A DNA stretch of 64,000 nt from Desulfovibrio sp. JC010 (GCF_010470675.1 NZ_VOIQ01000008.1:26243-90242), one strand, 5' to 3'; positions 8,543 through 19,621 are shown, counted from the first letter of the stretch. The notes: generated from the sequence alone by a model not told the origin. Program-made: numbers and translations.

Positions 8543-8959
8543 TCAAGGCACAAATTCTCCCTTATTATCCTTGGCGAATTGAGCGATTTTATAATCCTCC
8601 TGTAAAAGATGTTCCACCAGCCAGTCAGCCAAAAGCTCTTTAACATCTTTGGGCGTAACTTCCTCGCGATGAAAACGGGCGGCCTGCAAGGCTTTAACAC
8701 GATTTTTCAACTCTTCATGAAGCTGATGATGCTCAGCAAGCTGCGGATACTCAATTTCCTCCATATACTTTTCCTCGGTATTAAAATGGAGGACAGCATA
8801 CTCCTTCAACTTGCTCAGAAGATCATCAATGGCCGCATCTTTCTCACCTTTTCCAAAGGCATCCAGAACATCGTTAACCATCCCGATCAGAGACTTATGC
8901 TGATCATCGATTTCCTCAACCCCGATCCCCAAACCATCATGCCATTCTATTTTAGCCAT
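8543..8959 (-). CDS. Bacteriohemerythrin
   Basis: A 138-residue four-helix di-iron oxygen-binding protein. The hemerythrin ligand pattern is complete: WHDGLGIGVEEIDDQHK, HFNTEEKYM, HHQLHEEL, then LVEHLLQEDYKIA. ATG 8959 is preceded by an AGGGGG purine block; the upstream in-frame codon at 8989 has no better signal. Such proteins store or deliver oxygen, or protect against it, in anaerobes. The gene is monocistronic. Confidence 0.9.
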   Translation of the reverse strand: MAKIEWHDGLGIGVEEIDDQHKSLIGMVNDVLDAFGKGEKDAAIDDLLSKLKEYAVLHFNTEEKYMEEIEYPQLAEHHQLHEELKNRVKALQAARFHREEVTPKDVKELLADWLVEHLLQEDYKIAQFAKDNKGEFVP

Positions 8960-9040
8960 GAAAGCCCCCTGAGCTTGAACATTATTCAAGTGAGATCATC
9001 ATACACCAAATTCCGCATCATGGGCAATTGCAACAAGACC

Positions 9041-11698
9041 TCACCGCAGCCCCAAAGCAGCATAAACAGCAACCATGTCCACGTTCTCACGGACCACACT
9101 TGCAAGGCGGTCCAGAGCTTCTTCCATATTAAATACCGACTGCACTTTGCCCAGCTTAGGCAAACCTTTACGCGCCCGCAGGGAATCCACAAACCAGCGC
9201 CGGAACTCGTCAGCATCAAAAATACCGTGCAGGTATGTCCCCCAGATCAAGCCGGACTTGGAACCGAAACCAAGGGCCTTGGAAACCGGGACTCCCCCGG
9301 TAATGCCCTGCGGGACAATAGCCGCACGCACCGTGGGCAGCAGAGGTTCGGTCTTACCGTGGTGGATTTCATAGCCCACAACCTCCAGCTTGCTCTGGGA
9401 ATGCATCGCCAGTGTACGGGTCAGGGTCTTTTCCGGGGCAAGGGTGGTCTGCAGGGGCAGCAGTCCCAGCCCTTCGGCAGAACCGCCGGATTCAATATCA
9501 TCCGGGTCGCTGATATACTGGCCCAGCATCTGGAATCCGCCACATATGCCGACAATCACCGCCTTGTCACGCAACCCGGCCACAGCCTCGGCCAGACCGC
9601 TCTCGCGCAAGTGGGCAAGGTCGGCAAGAGTGGATTTACTCCCCGGCAGAATGACTGCGTCAGGATTGCCGAGATCCTCCGGCTTATCCACTACCCGCAG
9701 GTTCACATCCGGCTCACCTTTCAGGGAATCAAGGTCCGTAAAATTGGAGATACGCGGCAGGTCGATGCAGACGATATCCACTGAGTCCTTGCGCTTGCCC
9801 TCAGAACCGGACTTCCTCAGATCTTCCTTGAACGAAACAGAATCCTCGTCCGGCAACCCGAGGTTATTGATAAAAGGTATAGTCCCCAGCACAGGCTTCC
9901 CGGTATGGCTGAGAGTAAAGTCAAAGGCCGGGGTCAGCAAAGAGGCATCCCCGCGAAATTTATTGAGCAGAAAACCGCAGACCAGTTTACGCTCTTTGGG
10001 TTCCAGCAGGTCCATGGTCCCGGCAAGGGAGGCAAAAACCCCGCCCCGGTCAATATCCCCGGTGATGAGCACCTTGGCCCCGGCATAATCAGCCATGGCC
10101 ATATTCACGATATCATGCTGCTTAAGGTTGATCTCAGCCGGACTGCCCGCGCCCTCGATGACCATAACGTCAACATCAGAACTCAGGGATTCGTACGCAT
10201 CTTTGACCGCCTCAAAAGCCGTGGGCTTGTACTCCACATACTTCTGAACTTTCATGTTACCCACGGGCTTGCCCATGACAATGACCTGCGAACCGATATC
10301 GCTGCCCGGTTTGAGCAGAATCGGATTCATGCGCACATCCGGGGAGAGCTTGCAGGCAGCGGCCTGTGTGACCTGCGCCCGGCCCATTTCCAAACCGTCG
10401 TCAGTAACAAAAGAATTAAGCGACATATTCTGGGCCTTGAACGGGGCGACCTTGAATCCGTCCTGCAGCAAAATACGGCAGAACGCTGCGGCCAGAATAG
10501 ACTTGCCGGCGTTGGAGCAGGTTCCCTGAATCATCAGGGCCGGAGTCTTTTTGGCCTTGGGTGCGGAGACCTCCATGCCGGAGAAAGAACGCAACCCGTC
10601 CAGCAGGACCTGATTTTCCTCAGCAGTGCGCACGGCGATGCGGAAATAAGTGGAATCCAGCCCGTCAAAATTATCACAATGGCGCACCGCTACCTTGTTT
10701 TTAATCAGATGCTCGATGAGTCCGGCAGCGTCCATGCCCACCCTCTGCACCTGGCAGAGCATGAAGTTTGCCTGCGAAGGAAGTGCCCGGATACCGGGAA
10801 CTTCCAGAATTCCCTGAACCAGTTCATCACGCAAACGGGTGGTGGTCTCAATTGTTCTGCGTTCGTAATCTTCATCACGCAGGCAGCGCAGTCCCACCTT
10901 CTGGGCCAGAATATTCACCGACCAGCAGGGCAGCTCATTCTTGATCTCCATGATCACGTCAGGAGCGGCAAAGGCCAGCCCCAGCCGCAGACCGGGGATG
11001 GCGTAAAATTTGGTCATGGAAACAACAGTGACTACGTTGGGCGGACGCTGCCCGGCCAACCTTTCCAATCCCGGAACAAAGTCGGCAAAGGATTCATCAA
11101 TCACAAAGCGGGAATCAGGATGTTTACGGGCAAGTGCTTTCAGCTCCGCAGGATCGAAAGCGGTCCCGGTGGGATTATTGGGCTGGGCCAGAAAAACCAA
11201 AGCGGGAGATGCGGCCAGAAAAGATGAAAGCGTCTCAAAATCCGGGGCAAAACCGCGTTGCGGGTCAAGGGGGATATGCTCAGTCTTTAAACCTGCAAGC
11301 TTGCAGGAACGTTCGTAATCCACGTAGCAGGGCACCGGAATAACCGCCCGCTTGAAGTTTCCGATACGGGCAATGGCCGCAATCAGTTCCGAGGCCCCGT
11401 TGCCGGCCACGCATTCAGTGGGCCAGACCGAAAACTTCTCGCAGGCGGCAAGAGTAAGCTCCGAACTTTCCGGATCAGGATAGCGGTCAACCTCCGCAAG
11501 TGCCCGGACCACTTCCTGCTGCAACCACGAGGGAGGTCCCAGCGGATTGATATTGGCTGAAAAATCCACAATCTCGGAAGAAGGGCACCCGGCCCGCTCC
11601 GCCAACCGGCGCAGGTTGCCGCCGTGGGTGTATTTCCGTTTTTCAGCTTCTATTTCAGCAAGTTGTTCTTTTAAGGACTGCTCGTTAAAAGACTTCAT
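9041..11698 (-). CDS. cobDQ: Fused threonine-phosphate decarboxylase (CobD) and cobyric acid synthase (CobQ)
   Basis: An 885-residue two-enzyme protein of late cobalamin synthesis. Residues 1-375 are a fold-type I PLP aminotransferase-like decarboxylase ([22 protein letters not shown], and [14 protein letters not shown] containing the PLP lysine) that makes the aminopropanol linker. Residues about 390-885 are CobQ: an ATP-binding domain beginning [14 protein letters not shown], then a class I glutamine amidotransferase with nucleophile Cys in [11 protein letters not shown] and the catalytic His in YEIHHG and GTYLHGIF. Fusing the two steps is unusual outside this bacterial group. No riboswitch was seen directly upstream. 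Confidence 0.9.
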   Translation of the reverse strand: MKSFNEQSLKEQLAEIEAEKRKYTHGGNLRRLAERAGCPSSEIVDFSANINPLGPPSWLQQEVVRALAEVDRYPDPESSELTLAACEKFSVWPTECVAGNGASELIAAIARIGNFKRAVIPVPCYVDYERSCKLAGLKTEHIPLDPQRGFAPDFETLSSFLAASPALVFLAQPNNPTGTAFDPAELKALARKHPDSRFVIDESFADFVPGLERLAGQRPPNVVTVVSMTKFYAIPGLRLGLAFAAPDVIMEIKNELPCWSVNILAQKVGLRCLRDEDYERRTIETTTRLRDELVQGILEVPGIRALPSQANFMLCQVQRVGMDAAGLIEHLIKNKVAVRHCDNFDGLDSTYFRIAVRTAEENQVLLDGLRSFSGMEVSAPKAKKTPALMIQGTCSNAGKSILAAAFCRILLQDGFKVAPFKAQNMSLNSFVTDDGLEMGRAQVTQAAACKLSPDVRMNPILLKPGSDIGSQVIVMGKPVGNMKVQKYVEYKPTAFEAVKDAYESLSSDVDVMVIEGAGSPAEINLKQHDIVNMAMADYAGAKVLITGDIDRGGVFASLAGTMDLLEPKERKLVCGFLLNKFRGDASLLTPAFDFTLSHTGKPVLGTIPFINNLGLPDEDSVSFKEDLRKSGSEGKRKDSVDIVCIDLPRISNFTDLDSLKGEPDVNLRVVDKPEDLGNPDAVILPGSKSTLADLAHLRESGLAEAVAGLRDKAVIVGICGGFQMLGQYISDPDDIESGGSAEGLGLLPLQTTLAPEKTLTRTLAMHSQSKLEVVGYEIHHGKTEPLLPTVRAAIVPQGITGGVPVSKALGFGSKSGLIWGTYLHGIFDADEFRRWFVDSLRARKGLPKLGKVQSVFNMEEALDRLASVVRENVDMVAVYAALGLR

Positions 11699-11856
11699 AC
11701 ACTCTCTCCGTTGGGTGAAGGAAATTTGTATTCAAGGTATAACCGGAAATGGAACAGGGTTCAAATGGGAGATTGAATTTCAGACTGGCGAAACAAAGAG
11801 AAGCTGTATACCATCAGGAAAACTCCAAATTATCTACCCGAACCGGGGGAGACACC

Positions 11857-12225
11857 ATGGATTATCAAGCCATCAATTTCAAGGACAAACTTTCGAAATT
11901 CCACGAACATTGGTCCCCGCGCGTAATCGCGGAGATGAACAACTACCAGTTCAAGCTTGCCAAACTCAAAGGAGAGTTCGTCTGGCATGACCATAAGGAC
12001 ACAGACGAAACTTTCATGGTCATTGAAGGGGAACTGGACATCCTCTTCCGGGACGGAAAAGTAACCCTTAATGCAGGCGAAATGTACGTGATTCCCAAAG
12101 GGGTGGAGCACAAGCCTGTTGCAGCGCAGGAATGCAAGGTCATGCTCATAGAGCCGCGCGGGGTGGTCAACACCGGGGACGCGGACGGCGGAGAATATAC
12201 TGCGGAGAATGATGTATGGATTTAA
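11857..12225 (+). CDS. Cupin-domain protein
   Basis: A 122-residue single-domain cupin. The metal-binding motifs are visible: [19 protein letters not shown] (motif 1, with HDH and Glu) and [14 protein letters not shown] (motif 2, with His). ATG 11857 is preceded by GGGGGAG, which decides the start against an in-frame ATG at 11749. No fused domain. It converges with the histidine kinase gene. Substrate unknown. Confidence 0.85.
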   Translation: MDYQAINFKDKLSKFHEHWSPRVIAEMNNYQFKLAKLKGEFVWHDHKDTDETFMVIEGELDILFRDGKVTLNAGEMYVIPKGVEHKPVAAQECKVMLIEPRGVVNTGDADGGEYTAENDVWI

Positions 12226-12250
12226 GGGGACTTCAGCTGGACTGCTGCGA

Positions 12251-14533
12251 TTAATCCACCCCCGAATACTTAACCAATATCCGCTTCACATCATCGATCC
12301 GGGTCGGCTTGGAGAGGTAATCGTCCATGCCTGCGGAAAGGAACTCCTCCTTATCCCCGGCCATGGCGTGGGCTGTGCAGGCGATAATCGGAACATCACT
12401 GTTTTGCGCACCGGCTTCACCTGCGCGAATACGTACGGTTGCTTCAAGCCCGCCCATATTCGGCATCTGAATGTCCATAAAAATCAAATCAAACGGCTCA
12501 CTCTCTACACTCAGTGCTTCAATTACCCCGTGACCATCCACGGCAACCGATACAGTGCAGCCTAGTTTTTCCAGAAAACTTTTGAGCGTAAGCAGGTTTA
12601 CTTTCTCGTCTTCAGCCACAAGGACATTAAATTCTTTTATGGAATGACCTTCATCGTCCTGATCACACCCGGCAATTCCCGACTCTGGCCGGGCCTCATC
12701 GAACTCCAGACTGAAATGGACCGACGTTCCGACTTCGAGTTCACTGGATATGGAAAGATTCCCGCCCATCAACCCAAGCAGCTTTTTCACAATGGCCAGT
12801 CCCAGCCCGGCCCCTTCATAATCGCGGGTCCGGCTGGCATCAGCCTGAGTAAACGAATTAAAAACAGACTCCAATTGGCTGTCTTCTATACCGATCCCTG
12901 AATCAGTCACTGAGAACAAAATTTTATGTTTGCCGGGCTGTGTACTTTTCAGCGGATAAACTTCAACTAGAACACTGCCGTCTTCAGTGAATTTCAAGGC
13001 ATTACCGATCAAATTGTTAAAGATCTGGTGCAAGCGATTGCTGTCCCCCAGCAATTTCTCCGGCAGGCTTCCCGCCACATCAAAACGTAAATCAACATTC
13101 TTCTGGACCGCAACCGGTCTGAACAGGGCATAAGCCGACCCCAAAACATCCGCCAGATCAAATTCCGCATCAACTATCTGCAAATGACCGGACTCAATCA
13201 TGGAAATATCAAGCACATCGCTGAGCAGTTGGGTCAGCCGTTTGCAGGACTGCATGGCAAAATGATAATGCTCATCCTGCTGCGGACTAAGCCCGTCCAT
13301 ATGCATTAATTGCAGCATGCCCATTATACCGTTAAGGGGGGTCCGTATTTCATGAGACATATTGGCCAGAAAATCCGATTTCGCAATATTTGCGGTTTCA
13401 GCCCCCAGCTTTGCTCCGATCAACTCTTCTTCGGTCTTTTTCCGTTCCAGCACCAACGCAACGTTTTTGCCGAACAAAGACAGGATATCGATATCCTCTT
13501 CCGACCACTGCCGAAGTGAAATCACAGAATCAAAACCTGCAAAACCCACAAGCCGGTCATTAAGATACATGGGTTCAATCAGCACAGAACGTATGCTTTG
13601 CGCTTCAAGCACCTCTTTATCCGGCAGGTCCTCCGGCAAAACGGATACATCCGGGATATAATACGGTTCTCTTCTGTTGAGCTTATCCCAGAGCAGGGTT
13701 CCGAAATCCTGTAAGTCCAGACTCTGCAACAGGTGAATCTGCGGTTCTATGTTTTCCGCACACCACTCATGGGTGTTGTCGCAAATGGAGGTATTACCGC
13801 GCATGAGAAAAATATAAGCCCGGTCGACTCCTGTGAACCGACTGACAGACATGAGGGCTTCATTCAGCCCTTCGTCAATTTTATCCACTGACAGGTCAAG
13901 AAAGTCAGAAGCAACTTTACTGACCAGATTTTCAAATACAATACGTCGGGCAAGCGAATTCTCCGCTTCTTTCCTTTTAGTAATATTAAGAGCGGTAAAT
14001 GAAACACCCTGCGACCAGTCATCAGGATTAAGCGGCTTTGAACTCAGGATGACATGTATGATGCTGCCGTTCTTGTGCTGCAGCCGGGTTTCAACAGTAC
14101 CGACACCCTTTTCCTTAATCTGGTCATATTTATATTTTGTTACGTAATCAAAATCATCATCACTGGGATATACAATACGGGAAGACTGACCGATCAGCTC
14201 CTCTCTGGAGTATCCGGTCATCTCACAAAAAAAATCATTCACTTCAAGCAGAACACGATCCACCACCATTCCTATACCTATGGGAGCGGCGGTCAACACA
14301 GTATTCAGCTGATTCTCTCTCGCCTCAAGCAGTTCCTCTGTCTTTCTCTGCCGTTTTACAAACAACGTATATAAATTAAAAACCGCACCGGTAATCATAC
14401 CGAACACAAAAGGAACCGCAAACGCCTGCGGCATCAAAGGCCAGCCCATCAGGTACTTCTGTAAAGCGGAAAGCAAAGATAAAAGGATTGCACCGCAAAT
14501 GGCTGAAAATATGAAGCGAAAGGCTGAAAGCAT
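12251..14533 (-). CDS. Membrane hybrid sensor histidine kinase (PAS-GAF-HisKA-HATPase-REC)
   Basis: A 760-residue protein starting at ATG 14533, 5 nt after a perfect AGGAGG. Two N-terminal membrane helices (about residues 1-50) are followed by a PAS domain (70-195), a GAF domain (205-370), the phospho-accepting HisKA motif [11 protein letters not shown] (His394), an HATPase domain (N and G boxes: [22 protein letters not shown]) and a C-terminal receiver with [14 protein letters not shown]. It lacks an output domain, so it likely signals by phosphorelay to an unlinked partner. Signal unknown. Confidence 0.9.
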   Translation of the reverse strand: MLSAFRFIFSAICGAILLSLLSALQKYLMGWPLMPQAFAVPFVFGMITGAVFNLYTLFVKRQRKTEELLEARENQLNTVLTAAPIGIGMVVDRVLLEVNDFFCEMTGYSREELIGQSSRIVYPSDDDFDYVTKYKYDQIKEKGVGTVETRLQHKNGSIIHVILSSKPLNPDDWSQGVSFTALNITKRKEAENSLARRIVFENLVSKVASDFLDLSVDKIDEGLNEALMSVSRFTGVDRAYIFLMRGNTSICDNTHEWCAENIEPQIHLLQSLDLQDFGTLLWDKLNRREPYYIPDVSVLPEDLPDKEVLEAQSIRSVLIEPMYLNDRLVGFAGFDSVISLRQWSEEDIDILSLFGKNVALVLERKKTEEELIGAKLGAETANIAKSDFLANMSHEIRTPLNGIMGMLQLMHMDGLSPQQDEHYHFAMQSCKRLTQLLSDVLDISMIESGHLQIVDAEFDLADVLGSAYALFRPVAVQKNVDLRFDVAGSLPEKLLGDSNRLHQIFNNLIGNALKFTEDGSVLVEVYPLKSTQPGKHKILFSVTDSGIGIEDSQLESVFNSFTQADASRTRDYEGAGLGLAIVKKLLGLMGGNLSISSELEVGTSVHFSLEFDEARPESGIAGCDQDDEGHSIKEFNVLVAEDEKVNLLTLKSFLEKLGCTVSVAVDGHGVIEALSVESEPFDLIFMDIQMPNMGGLEATVRIRAGEAGAQNSDVPIIACTAHAMAGDKEEFLSAGMDDYLSKPTRIDDVKRILVKYSGVD

Positions 14534-14620
14534 TCGTTCCTCCTGAATTAGCTCTATCATCTAACAGCAAGGGAACTCAATAATAAGGTTATTTCTTTTT
14601 CTTTCGACACTTCTCACAAA

Positions 14621-14656
14621 AAAACTAAAGCCCCGGTACAAACGTACCGGGGCTTT
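14621..14656 (-). terminator. Rho-independent terminator of lepA-lepB
   Basis: On the minus strand a 13-bp GC-rich stem (AAAGCCCCGGTAC with its complement, 4-nt loop) is followed by a T run, 70 bp after the lepB stop. Confidence 0.85.
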
Positions 14657-14728
14657 CATATAACCAGATTTCAACTATGCGCTAAAATCGCTATGGATTA
14701 GCACCACCCTTGATGCTTTAGACAAATG

Positions 14729-15331
14729 CTAGTGCAGGATGTCACCAATACGATCCCAGCGAACGGTCTTGGGACCGCCCCAAGACCAGTAGATAATCCA
14801 CGCCTTTCCTAAGATGTTCTCTCTGGGAACATTGCCCCAGAATCTGGAATCGTTGGATCCATCGCGGTTGTCGCCCATGACGAAGTATTCCCCTTCGGGA
14901 ATTACGCGGGGCGGCATGTTGTCGCGCAGTGTTGAAACGTGGGTGGTATCGGTATACTGAACGTAAGGCTCAACAAGCTCCTTGCCGTTAACGAAGACCT
15001 TCTTATTCTTGATCTCCACAGTATCACCGGGTACGCCGATAACCCTTTTAATGTAGTCCTTGCTGGGGTCGCCGGGGTATTTGAAGACAATGATGTCCTG
15101 ATACTCGGGGTCGCCCACCGGCACGATCACCTTCCCGGTGAAGGGAACTTTCACGCCGTAGGAAAATTTACTTACCAGCAGATGGTCTCCGATCTGGAGG
15201 GTCTGCAACATGGAACCGGACGGAATCTTGAAGGCCTGCACAATAAAGGTTCGGATGAAGAGAGCCAGTATGAGTGCGATAAAAAGAGCTTCAATATATT
15301 CTTTCACAGTGCTCTGCCATCTGGGATTCAT
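14729..15331 (-). CDS. lepB: Signal peptidase I
   Basis: A 200-residue inner-membrane serine/lysine protease that removes signal peptides. One N-terminal membrane helix (about residues 12-32) precedes box B IPSGSM with catalytic Ser40, box C, box D KRVIGVPGD with catalytic Lys95, and box E GDNRDGSNDSRFWG. Full length. It follows lepA by 46 bp on the same strand, the classic lepA-lepB operon. Confidence 0.96.
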   Translation of the reverse strand: MNPRWQSTVKEYIEALFIALILALFIRTFIVQAFKIPSGSMLQTLQIGDHLLVSKFSYGVKVPFTGKVIVPVGDPEYQDIIVFKYPGDPSKDYIKRVIGVPGDTVEIKNKKVFVNGKELVEPYVQYTDTTHVSTLRDNMPPRVIPEGEYFVMGDNRDGSNDSRFWGNVPRENILGKAWIIYWSWGGPKTVRWDRIGDILH

Positions 15332-15377
15332 AATTAATATCCTTATAGTTTCCTGCGTGTTACACAGGGCGGGTCGT

Positions 15378-17183
15378 TTAGTCTTCGCCAGCTTTCAATA
15401 CTGCCATGAAAGCTTCCTGCGGAATTTCGACATTACCCATCTTCTTCATGCGCTTCTTACCTTCCTTCTGTTTTTCCAGAAGCTTGCGCTTACGGGTAAT
15501 ATCCCCGCCGTAACATTTGGCGGTAACGTTTTTCCTGAACGGGGCCACTCGTTCTTTGGCGATGATCTTGCGACCGATCGCGGCCTGAATAACAATTTCG
15601 AACATCTGGCGCGGGATGGCCCGTTTCAGCTTGAGGGCAAGTGAGCGTCCGAAAGGATATGCGGAATCCTTATGGACAATGGCTGAAAAGGCATCCACCG
15701 GATCAGTGTTGATCAGGATGTCGAGCTTAACCAGATTCGATTCGCGGTAATCAATAATTTCGTAATCAAGGGAAGCATAGCCCTTGGTGTGCGACTTAAG
15801 CTTGTCAAAGAAGTCGTACATAATTTCCGCAAAGGGAACTTCATAAGTAATGATAACCCTTGAAGATGTCAGGTAACGCATATCCTGCTGAATACCGCGT
15901 TTTTCCTCACAGAGCTTGAGAACCGCACCAACGTACTCGTTAGGCACATGAATTTCAAGACGGCAGAAAGGTTCGGCCAGAGATTCGAGATCACCGCCGT
16001 CCGGCATCTTGCTGGGGTTATCAATTTCAAGCACTTCGCCGTTGTTCAGTCTTGCCTGATAGACAACTGAAGGCGCGGTAGCGATGAGTTTGGCCTGAAA
16101 CTCGCGCTCCAGACGCTCCTGAATAATTTCCATATGCAGCAGGCCGAGGAAACCGCAGCGGAAACCGAAACCGAGAGCGGTCGATGTTTCCGGCTCAAAG
16201 GAGAATGCGGTGTCGTTGAGCTGCAATTTTTCCAGCGCGGCCTTGAGCGGCTCGTACTCGGCGGGTTCCACCGGATAGAGTCCGCAAAAAACCATGGGCT
16301 TTACTTCCTGAAAACCGGGAAACGGATCTTCCACCGGATCAGCGGCAAGGGTGACGGTATCACCCACGGGCGCGTCATTGAGTTCCTTCATGCTGGCGCA
16401 GAGGAAACCAACTTCACCGGCAGCCAGTTCCTTGGTCTTCTGCGGTTCAGGAGTGTAAACACCGAGAGTGGTCACATCAAAGGTACGTCCGGTGGAGTGG
16501 ATCTGGATCTTGTCACCCTTCTTGAGGGTACCGTCCAGAATCCTGAACAGAACCACAACACCCTGATAGGAATCGTACCATGAATCAAAAATCAAAGCCT
16601 TGAGCGGCGCGTCCGGATCACCTTCCGGCGGCGGCAGATCCTTGACTATGGACTCCAGCACATCTTCCACATTCAGCCCGGTCTTGGCACTGATCATGAT
16701 CGGATCAGAGCAGTCCAGTCCGATGACTTCCTCGATTTCCTGCCCAACGCGTTCACAATCGGAACTGGGCAGGTCCACCTTGTTGAGCACGGGTACGATT
16801 TCAAGGTCGTGGTCCAGTGCCAGAAATACATTGGCAAGGGTCTGCGCTTCAACGCCCTGAGTGGAATCAACCACCAAAAGCGCACCCTCGGACGCGGCAA
16901 GACTACGGGACACTTCGTAACTGAAGTCCACGTGGCCGGGGGTATCGATCAGGTTGAGTATATACTCCTCACCGTCCTTGGCTTTGTACGGGATACGCAC
17001 GGTCTGAGCCTTGATAGTAATTCCGCGTTCCTGCTCCAGTTCCATCTTATCAAGGTACTGGTCCTTTTTCTCACGTTCGGAAACCATTCCGGTGATTTCA
17101 AGGATACGGTCCGCAAGAGTGGACTTGCCGTGGTCGATATGCGCAATGATACTGAAATTTCTTATTTTATCTAATTTAGCCAT
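15378..17183 (-). CDS. lepA: Elongation factor 4 (LepA)
   Basis: A 601-residue translational GTPase that back-translocates ribosomes. The G domain begins with AHIDHGKST (residues 14-22), continues with the switch [10 protein letters not shown] and NKVDLP, and the LepA-specific C-terminal domain is complete ([36 protein letters not shown]). First gene of the lepA-lepB operon. Confidence 0.97.
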   Translation of the reverse strand: MAKLDKIRNFSIIAHIDHGKSTLADRILEITGMVSEREKKDQYLDKMELEQERGITIKAQTVRIPYKAKDGEEYILNLIDTPGHVDFSYEVSRSLAASEGALLVVDSTQGVEAQTLANVFLALDHDLEIVPVLNKVDLPSSDCERVGQEIEEVIGLDCSDPIMISAKTGLNVEDVLESIVKDLPPPEGDPDAPLKALIFDSWYDSYQGVVVLFRILDGTLKKGDKIQIHSTGRTFDVTTLGVYTPEPQKTKELAAGEVGFLCASMKELNDAPVGDTVTLAADPVEDPFPGFQEVKPMVFCGLYPVEPAEYEPLKAALEKLQLNDTAFSFEPETSTALGFGFRCGFLGLLHMEIIQERLEREFQAKLIATAPSVVYQARLNNGEVLEIDNPSKMPDGGDLESLAEPFCRLEIHVPNEYVGAVLKLCEEKRGIQQDMRYLTSSRVIITYEVPFAEIMYDFFDKLKSHTKGYASLDYEIIDYRESNLVKLDILINTDPVDAFSAIVHKDSAYPFGRSLALKLKRAIPRQMFEIVIQAAIGRKIIAKERVAPFRKNVTAKCYGGDITRKRKLLEKQKEGKKRMKKMGNVEIPQEAFMAVLKAGED

Positions 17184-17543
17184 ATGAAAAAAGTCGGCGG
17201 CCTCCAGGGGTCGTCGCCTTATAATATTTTATTCGGTCTTCCTTTTTTCCCCTTGGATCAAGGGTAAAGGGACTCCTTATTACGGTATTTGTGAGCCGCT
17301 GTCTAATATGTAATTGCGGTCCCGGCAAGCCTAATCTGTGGGGGACGGCCCGGAAACTGAATCTTAACGCCTGAAATTATTTTTATGCAAAAAGAAATGT
17401 TGCTATTTTCCTCTGGGCGGACCTGAATCCCCTGATTCAGGTCCGCCCTGCCCGCTATCCTTGATTCTGTAGGAGGACAAAAGCCCTTGATGAACAGGTC
17501 GTTACGGGCTTTTTCCATAAATTATAATCAAGGAAATTTTGTA
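17184..17543. other. Long intergenic region with leader hairpins before the RHS gene
   Basis: About 360 bp between the divergent lepA and rhs genes. It holds a 15-bp perfect hairpin with a 4-nt loop (17415-17429 with 17434-17448) that has no T tract, then an AGGAGG (17471-17476), then a terminator-like hairpin AAAAGCCC (17479-17486) with GGGCTTTT (17506-17513), all before the rhs start. This looks like an attenuated leader. The near side presumably carries the lepA promoter. Confidence 0.5.
17479..17514 (+). terminator. Terminator-like hairpin in the rhs leader
   Basis: An 8-bp stem (AAAAGCCC / GGGCTTTT) with a 19-nt loop and a T5 run, ending 30 nt before the rhs ATG. It follows an orphan AGGAGG, so it could be an attenuator or the terminator of a small upstream transcript. 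Confidence 0.5.
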
Positions 17544-19061
17544 ATGCATGCAGCAATCACCCCCCAACAGCCGCAGACCGGAACAGGCCCGGACCTGCAT
17601 GACGAGTTCGAACATGACGGCGTGGAGTTCAATCCTGATGATGCCATCCGGGTCACTCCCTTCGCAGTGCCGAACGCTCAAGAGCTGTTTTCCGTGCTGG
17701 GCACCGAAAGAAATGAGGACGGACGCATCATCCAAAAACTGCAATCCCTTGAGCCTTTGGACCACCACCTGCATTACGAATATGATGCAGGGGGCAGGCT
17801 GCACAAGGTCTGGAAAGGCAAGCAGATCATCGAGGAATACTTGTACGGCAAATACGGTGAACGCTACTTTGGTGCCACCCCGCAGACCGGACAACGCCGC
17901 TTCCTCTACGGTTCCGGCCTTCGTCTGGAAAAGGTCGGGAATGTAAAATATTCCTACGACGATCAGGGCCGTCTGATCAGAAAACAGGACGGCTGCGTTG
18001 TGACCAGCTACGAATATCACCATTCAGGCCAGTTGCAGCAGGTTAAACTGCCGGATGGCCGCCGCATTTCCTACACCATCGATCCTGACGGCAAGCGCAC
18101 TTCCAAGTCCGTCAACGGCAAAGTCGTAGAAACATACCTCTGGCACAATTTAACCACGCTGACAGCCTTCACAGACGAGTACGGCAAGCGCACGGATTTC
18201 GCCTACGATAACGAAGGCGATCCCATCGCCATGCGTTGCGGTGATGAAGTCTACTACCTCGCTTCTGATCAGGTCGGCACAATTTATATGGTTGCTGATG
18301 ATCATGGAAATGAGATAAGACGAATTATACGTGATTCGTTCGGAAACATGACTGTCGATACCAATGAACGTATATACATCCCCCTCGGCTTCGCAGCCGG
18401 ACTGCATGACCGCGACACCGGGCTGGTCCATTTCGGACACCGTGAATACGATCCTTCCATCGGTCGTTTCATCCAGCCCGACCCGCTTGGCCTTGCTGGC
18501 GGAGATGTGGATGTTTATGGCTATTGTCATGATGATCCGGTTAACTTTATTGATCGGGTTGGGTTGGCTAAGGTGAGTGAAGAGGGAGCACCTGCTGATC
18601 CGCCAGATGAAGAGACTGATCCTGATAAGGAAAAGGAAAACGAAAATTTCTATTGGACGGTAACTCCCAAAAAGAATGCCTGCGAAAAGTGTCAGGCACT
18701 TAAAGGAAAGACCTTTGAGAAAGAACCTGAAAGACCGCACCCCAACTGTAAGTGCGAGATCGAGAGACATTTCAAGGGCTTCTACGTTAGTGGCATACTT
18801 CAAGGACAAGGTGACAGCGATAGCCATGAATTCGGTGCCAGCCAGAAAATAGTTGTTGAAGTGACGAATCTCGGTCCCTTTCTTGCCGGGGCAAGAATTC
18901 AGGTTGACGGCAGTGTATGGGAAAACACCGGGTGGATGGCTCCGGGCCAGTCCGATTCTTTTGAATTTACGAAATTCGGCGAGATACCGGTGCCATGGGA
19001 AGTGGCGATAACGTGCGATGGAGCCGACAACTGCACCATTACTTATTCCATAAGGGGTTAA
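17544..19061 (+). CDS. Short RHS-repeat polymorphic toxin with variable C-terminal domain
   Basis: A 505-residue protein starting at ATG 17544, 6 nt after AAGGAAA. Residues 75-340 carry several YD/RHS repeats (YEYDAGGRLHKVWKG, YSYDDQGRLIRKQDG, YTIDPDGKRTSKS) and end in the RHS core motif YDPSIGRFIQPDPLGLAGG. After about residue 341 the sequence changes character: an acidic linker, a cysteine motif Cys380-x2-Cys383 with HPNCKC (399-404) that resembles the MuF-type zinc motif, then a beta-rich domain of about 95 residues. Codon use shifts to T-ending codons near the core/CT junction (about 18500), a sign of C-terminal exchange. No delivery genes (VgrG, Tc subunits) or signal peptide are present, so it may be an orphan module. 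Toxic activity is not recognised. Confidence 0.8.
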   Translation: MHAAITPQQPQTGTGPDLHDEFEHDGVEFNPDDAIRVTPFAVPNAQELFSVLGTERNEDGRIIQKLQSLEPLDHHLHYEYDAGGRLHKVWKGKQIIEEYLYGKYGERYFGATPQTGQRRFLYGSGLRLEKVGNVKYSYDDQGRLIRKQDGCVVTSYEYHHSGQLQQVKLPDGRRISYTIDPDGKRTSKSVNGKVVETYLWHNLTTLTAFTDEYGKRTDFAYDNEGDPIAMRCGDEVYYLASDQVGTIYMVADDHGNEIRRIIRDSFGNMTVDTNERIYIPLGFAAGLHDRDTGLVHFGHREYDPSIGRFIQPDPLGLAGGDVDVYGYCHDDPVNFIDRVGLAKVSEEGAPADPPDEETDPDKEKENENFYWTVTPKKNACEKCQALKGKTFEKEPERPHPNCKCEIERHFKGFYVSGILQGQGDSDSHEFGASQKIVVEVTNLGPFLAGARIQVDGSVWENTGWMAPGQSDSFEFTKFGEIPVPWEVAITCDGADNCTITYSIRG

Positions 19062-19064
19062 ATG
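19026..19064 (+). repeat. Direct repeat at the rhs/immunity junction, copy 1
   Basis: A 39-bp stretch spanning the last 12 codons of rhs and the immunity ATG is repeated exactly at 19583-19621. The second copy precedes immunity copy 2. This marks a duplication that carried the 3' end of an rhs gene along with its immunity gene. Confidence 0.85.
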
Positions 19065-19508
19065 AAATTCGCAACATTTATTCTACTCGTCGCACTGTTC
19101 ATACCAACGAATAGCTCGGCGCAATCTATATTGCCGCTCTCTTGCGATGATGTAATCAAAACCGAGATATGGCGTCTTCGTGGAGAAGTTTGGCACTGTC
19201 CAACCAAAGAAGGTTATAACTATGTAGTCATGGCTTACCTGACGAAGGAAGCCCTGACACGCTCGGCTCAAGTATATGAGGCCACTGAAAAAATTATCGT
19301 TATGGTCGATAATTGCAAAATTTACACTAGACCTGTGCAAATTAAGGCTCAAGGTAGGCTCATACAAAGTGATGCTCCCACTTGGGACAACTTCCGTGGT
19401 GACGAAGCAGTCATTATAACCAAGAAAACCAAGGAAGCGGCCTTTGAAGCCGCCCGGATGATCTGTCCAAACAAAGTACCAACGGAGATGCTTACAGACG
19501 GAAGCTGA
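19062..19508 (+). CDS. Secreted putative immunity protein, copy 1
   Basis: A 148-residue protein whose ATG directly abuts the rhs stop codon. It begins with a clear signal peptide (MKFATFILLVALFIPTNSSA-Q), so it should be periplasmic. The mature part contains four cysteines (two pairs likely disulfide-bonded: LSCDD, WHCPT, DNCKI, MICPN). By position it is the immunity partner of the RHS C-terminal domain. A periplasmic immunity protein would imply a toxin acting in the periplasm or at the membrane. No family recognised. Confidence 0.72.
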   Translation: MKFATFILLVALFIPTNSSAQSILPLSCDDVIKTEIWRLRGEVWHCPTKEGYNYVVMAYLTKEALTRSAQVYEATEKIIVMVDNCKIYTRPVQIKAQGRLIQSDAPTWDNFRGDEAVIITKKTKEAAFEAARMICPNKVPTEMLTDGS

Positions 19509-19530
19509 CGGCTAGCCCAATAGAAATAAG

Positions 19531-19560
19531 CCCCCCGCAGCAAGTGCTGTCGGGGGAATT
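19531..19560 (+). terminator. Hairpin after immunity copy 1
   Basis: A GC-rich stem (CCCCCGCAGCA with TGCTGTCGGGGG, small loop) follows copy 1. The T tract is poor. Confidence 0.5.
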
Positions 19561-19582
19561 AACCCGTTCTGTCCCGACTGCA

Positions 19583-19621
19583 GACAACTGCACCATTACT
19601 TATTCCATAAGGGGTTAAATG
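19583..19621 (+). repeat. Direct repeat carrying an rhs 3' remnant, copy 2
   Basis: Identical to 19026-19064 and in the same orientation, directly before immunity copy 2. It encodes the last residues of an RHS C-terminal domain without the rest of the gene. Confidence 0.85.

Noticed and set aside
8609-9784. A 391-codon plus-strand frame opposite hemerythrin and CobQ
   Set aside because: It crosses two well-supported minus-strand genes and has no motif or SD.
18640-18800. Prophage minor head (MuF-like) gene suggested by the Cys-x2-Cys and HPNCKC motif
   Set aside because: It is in frame with the RHS core, there are no other phage genes, and this motif also occurs in polymorphic toxin tips.
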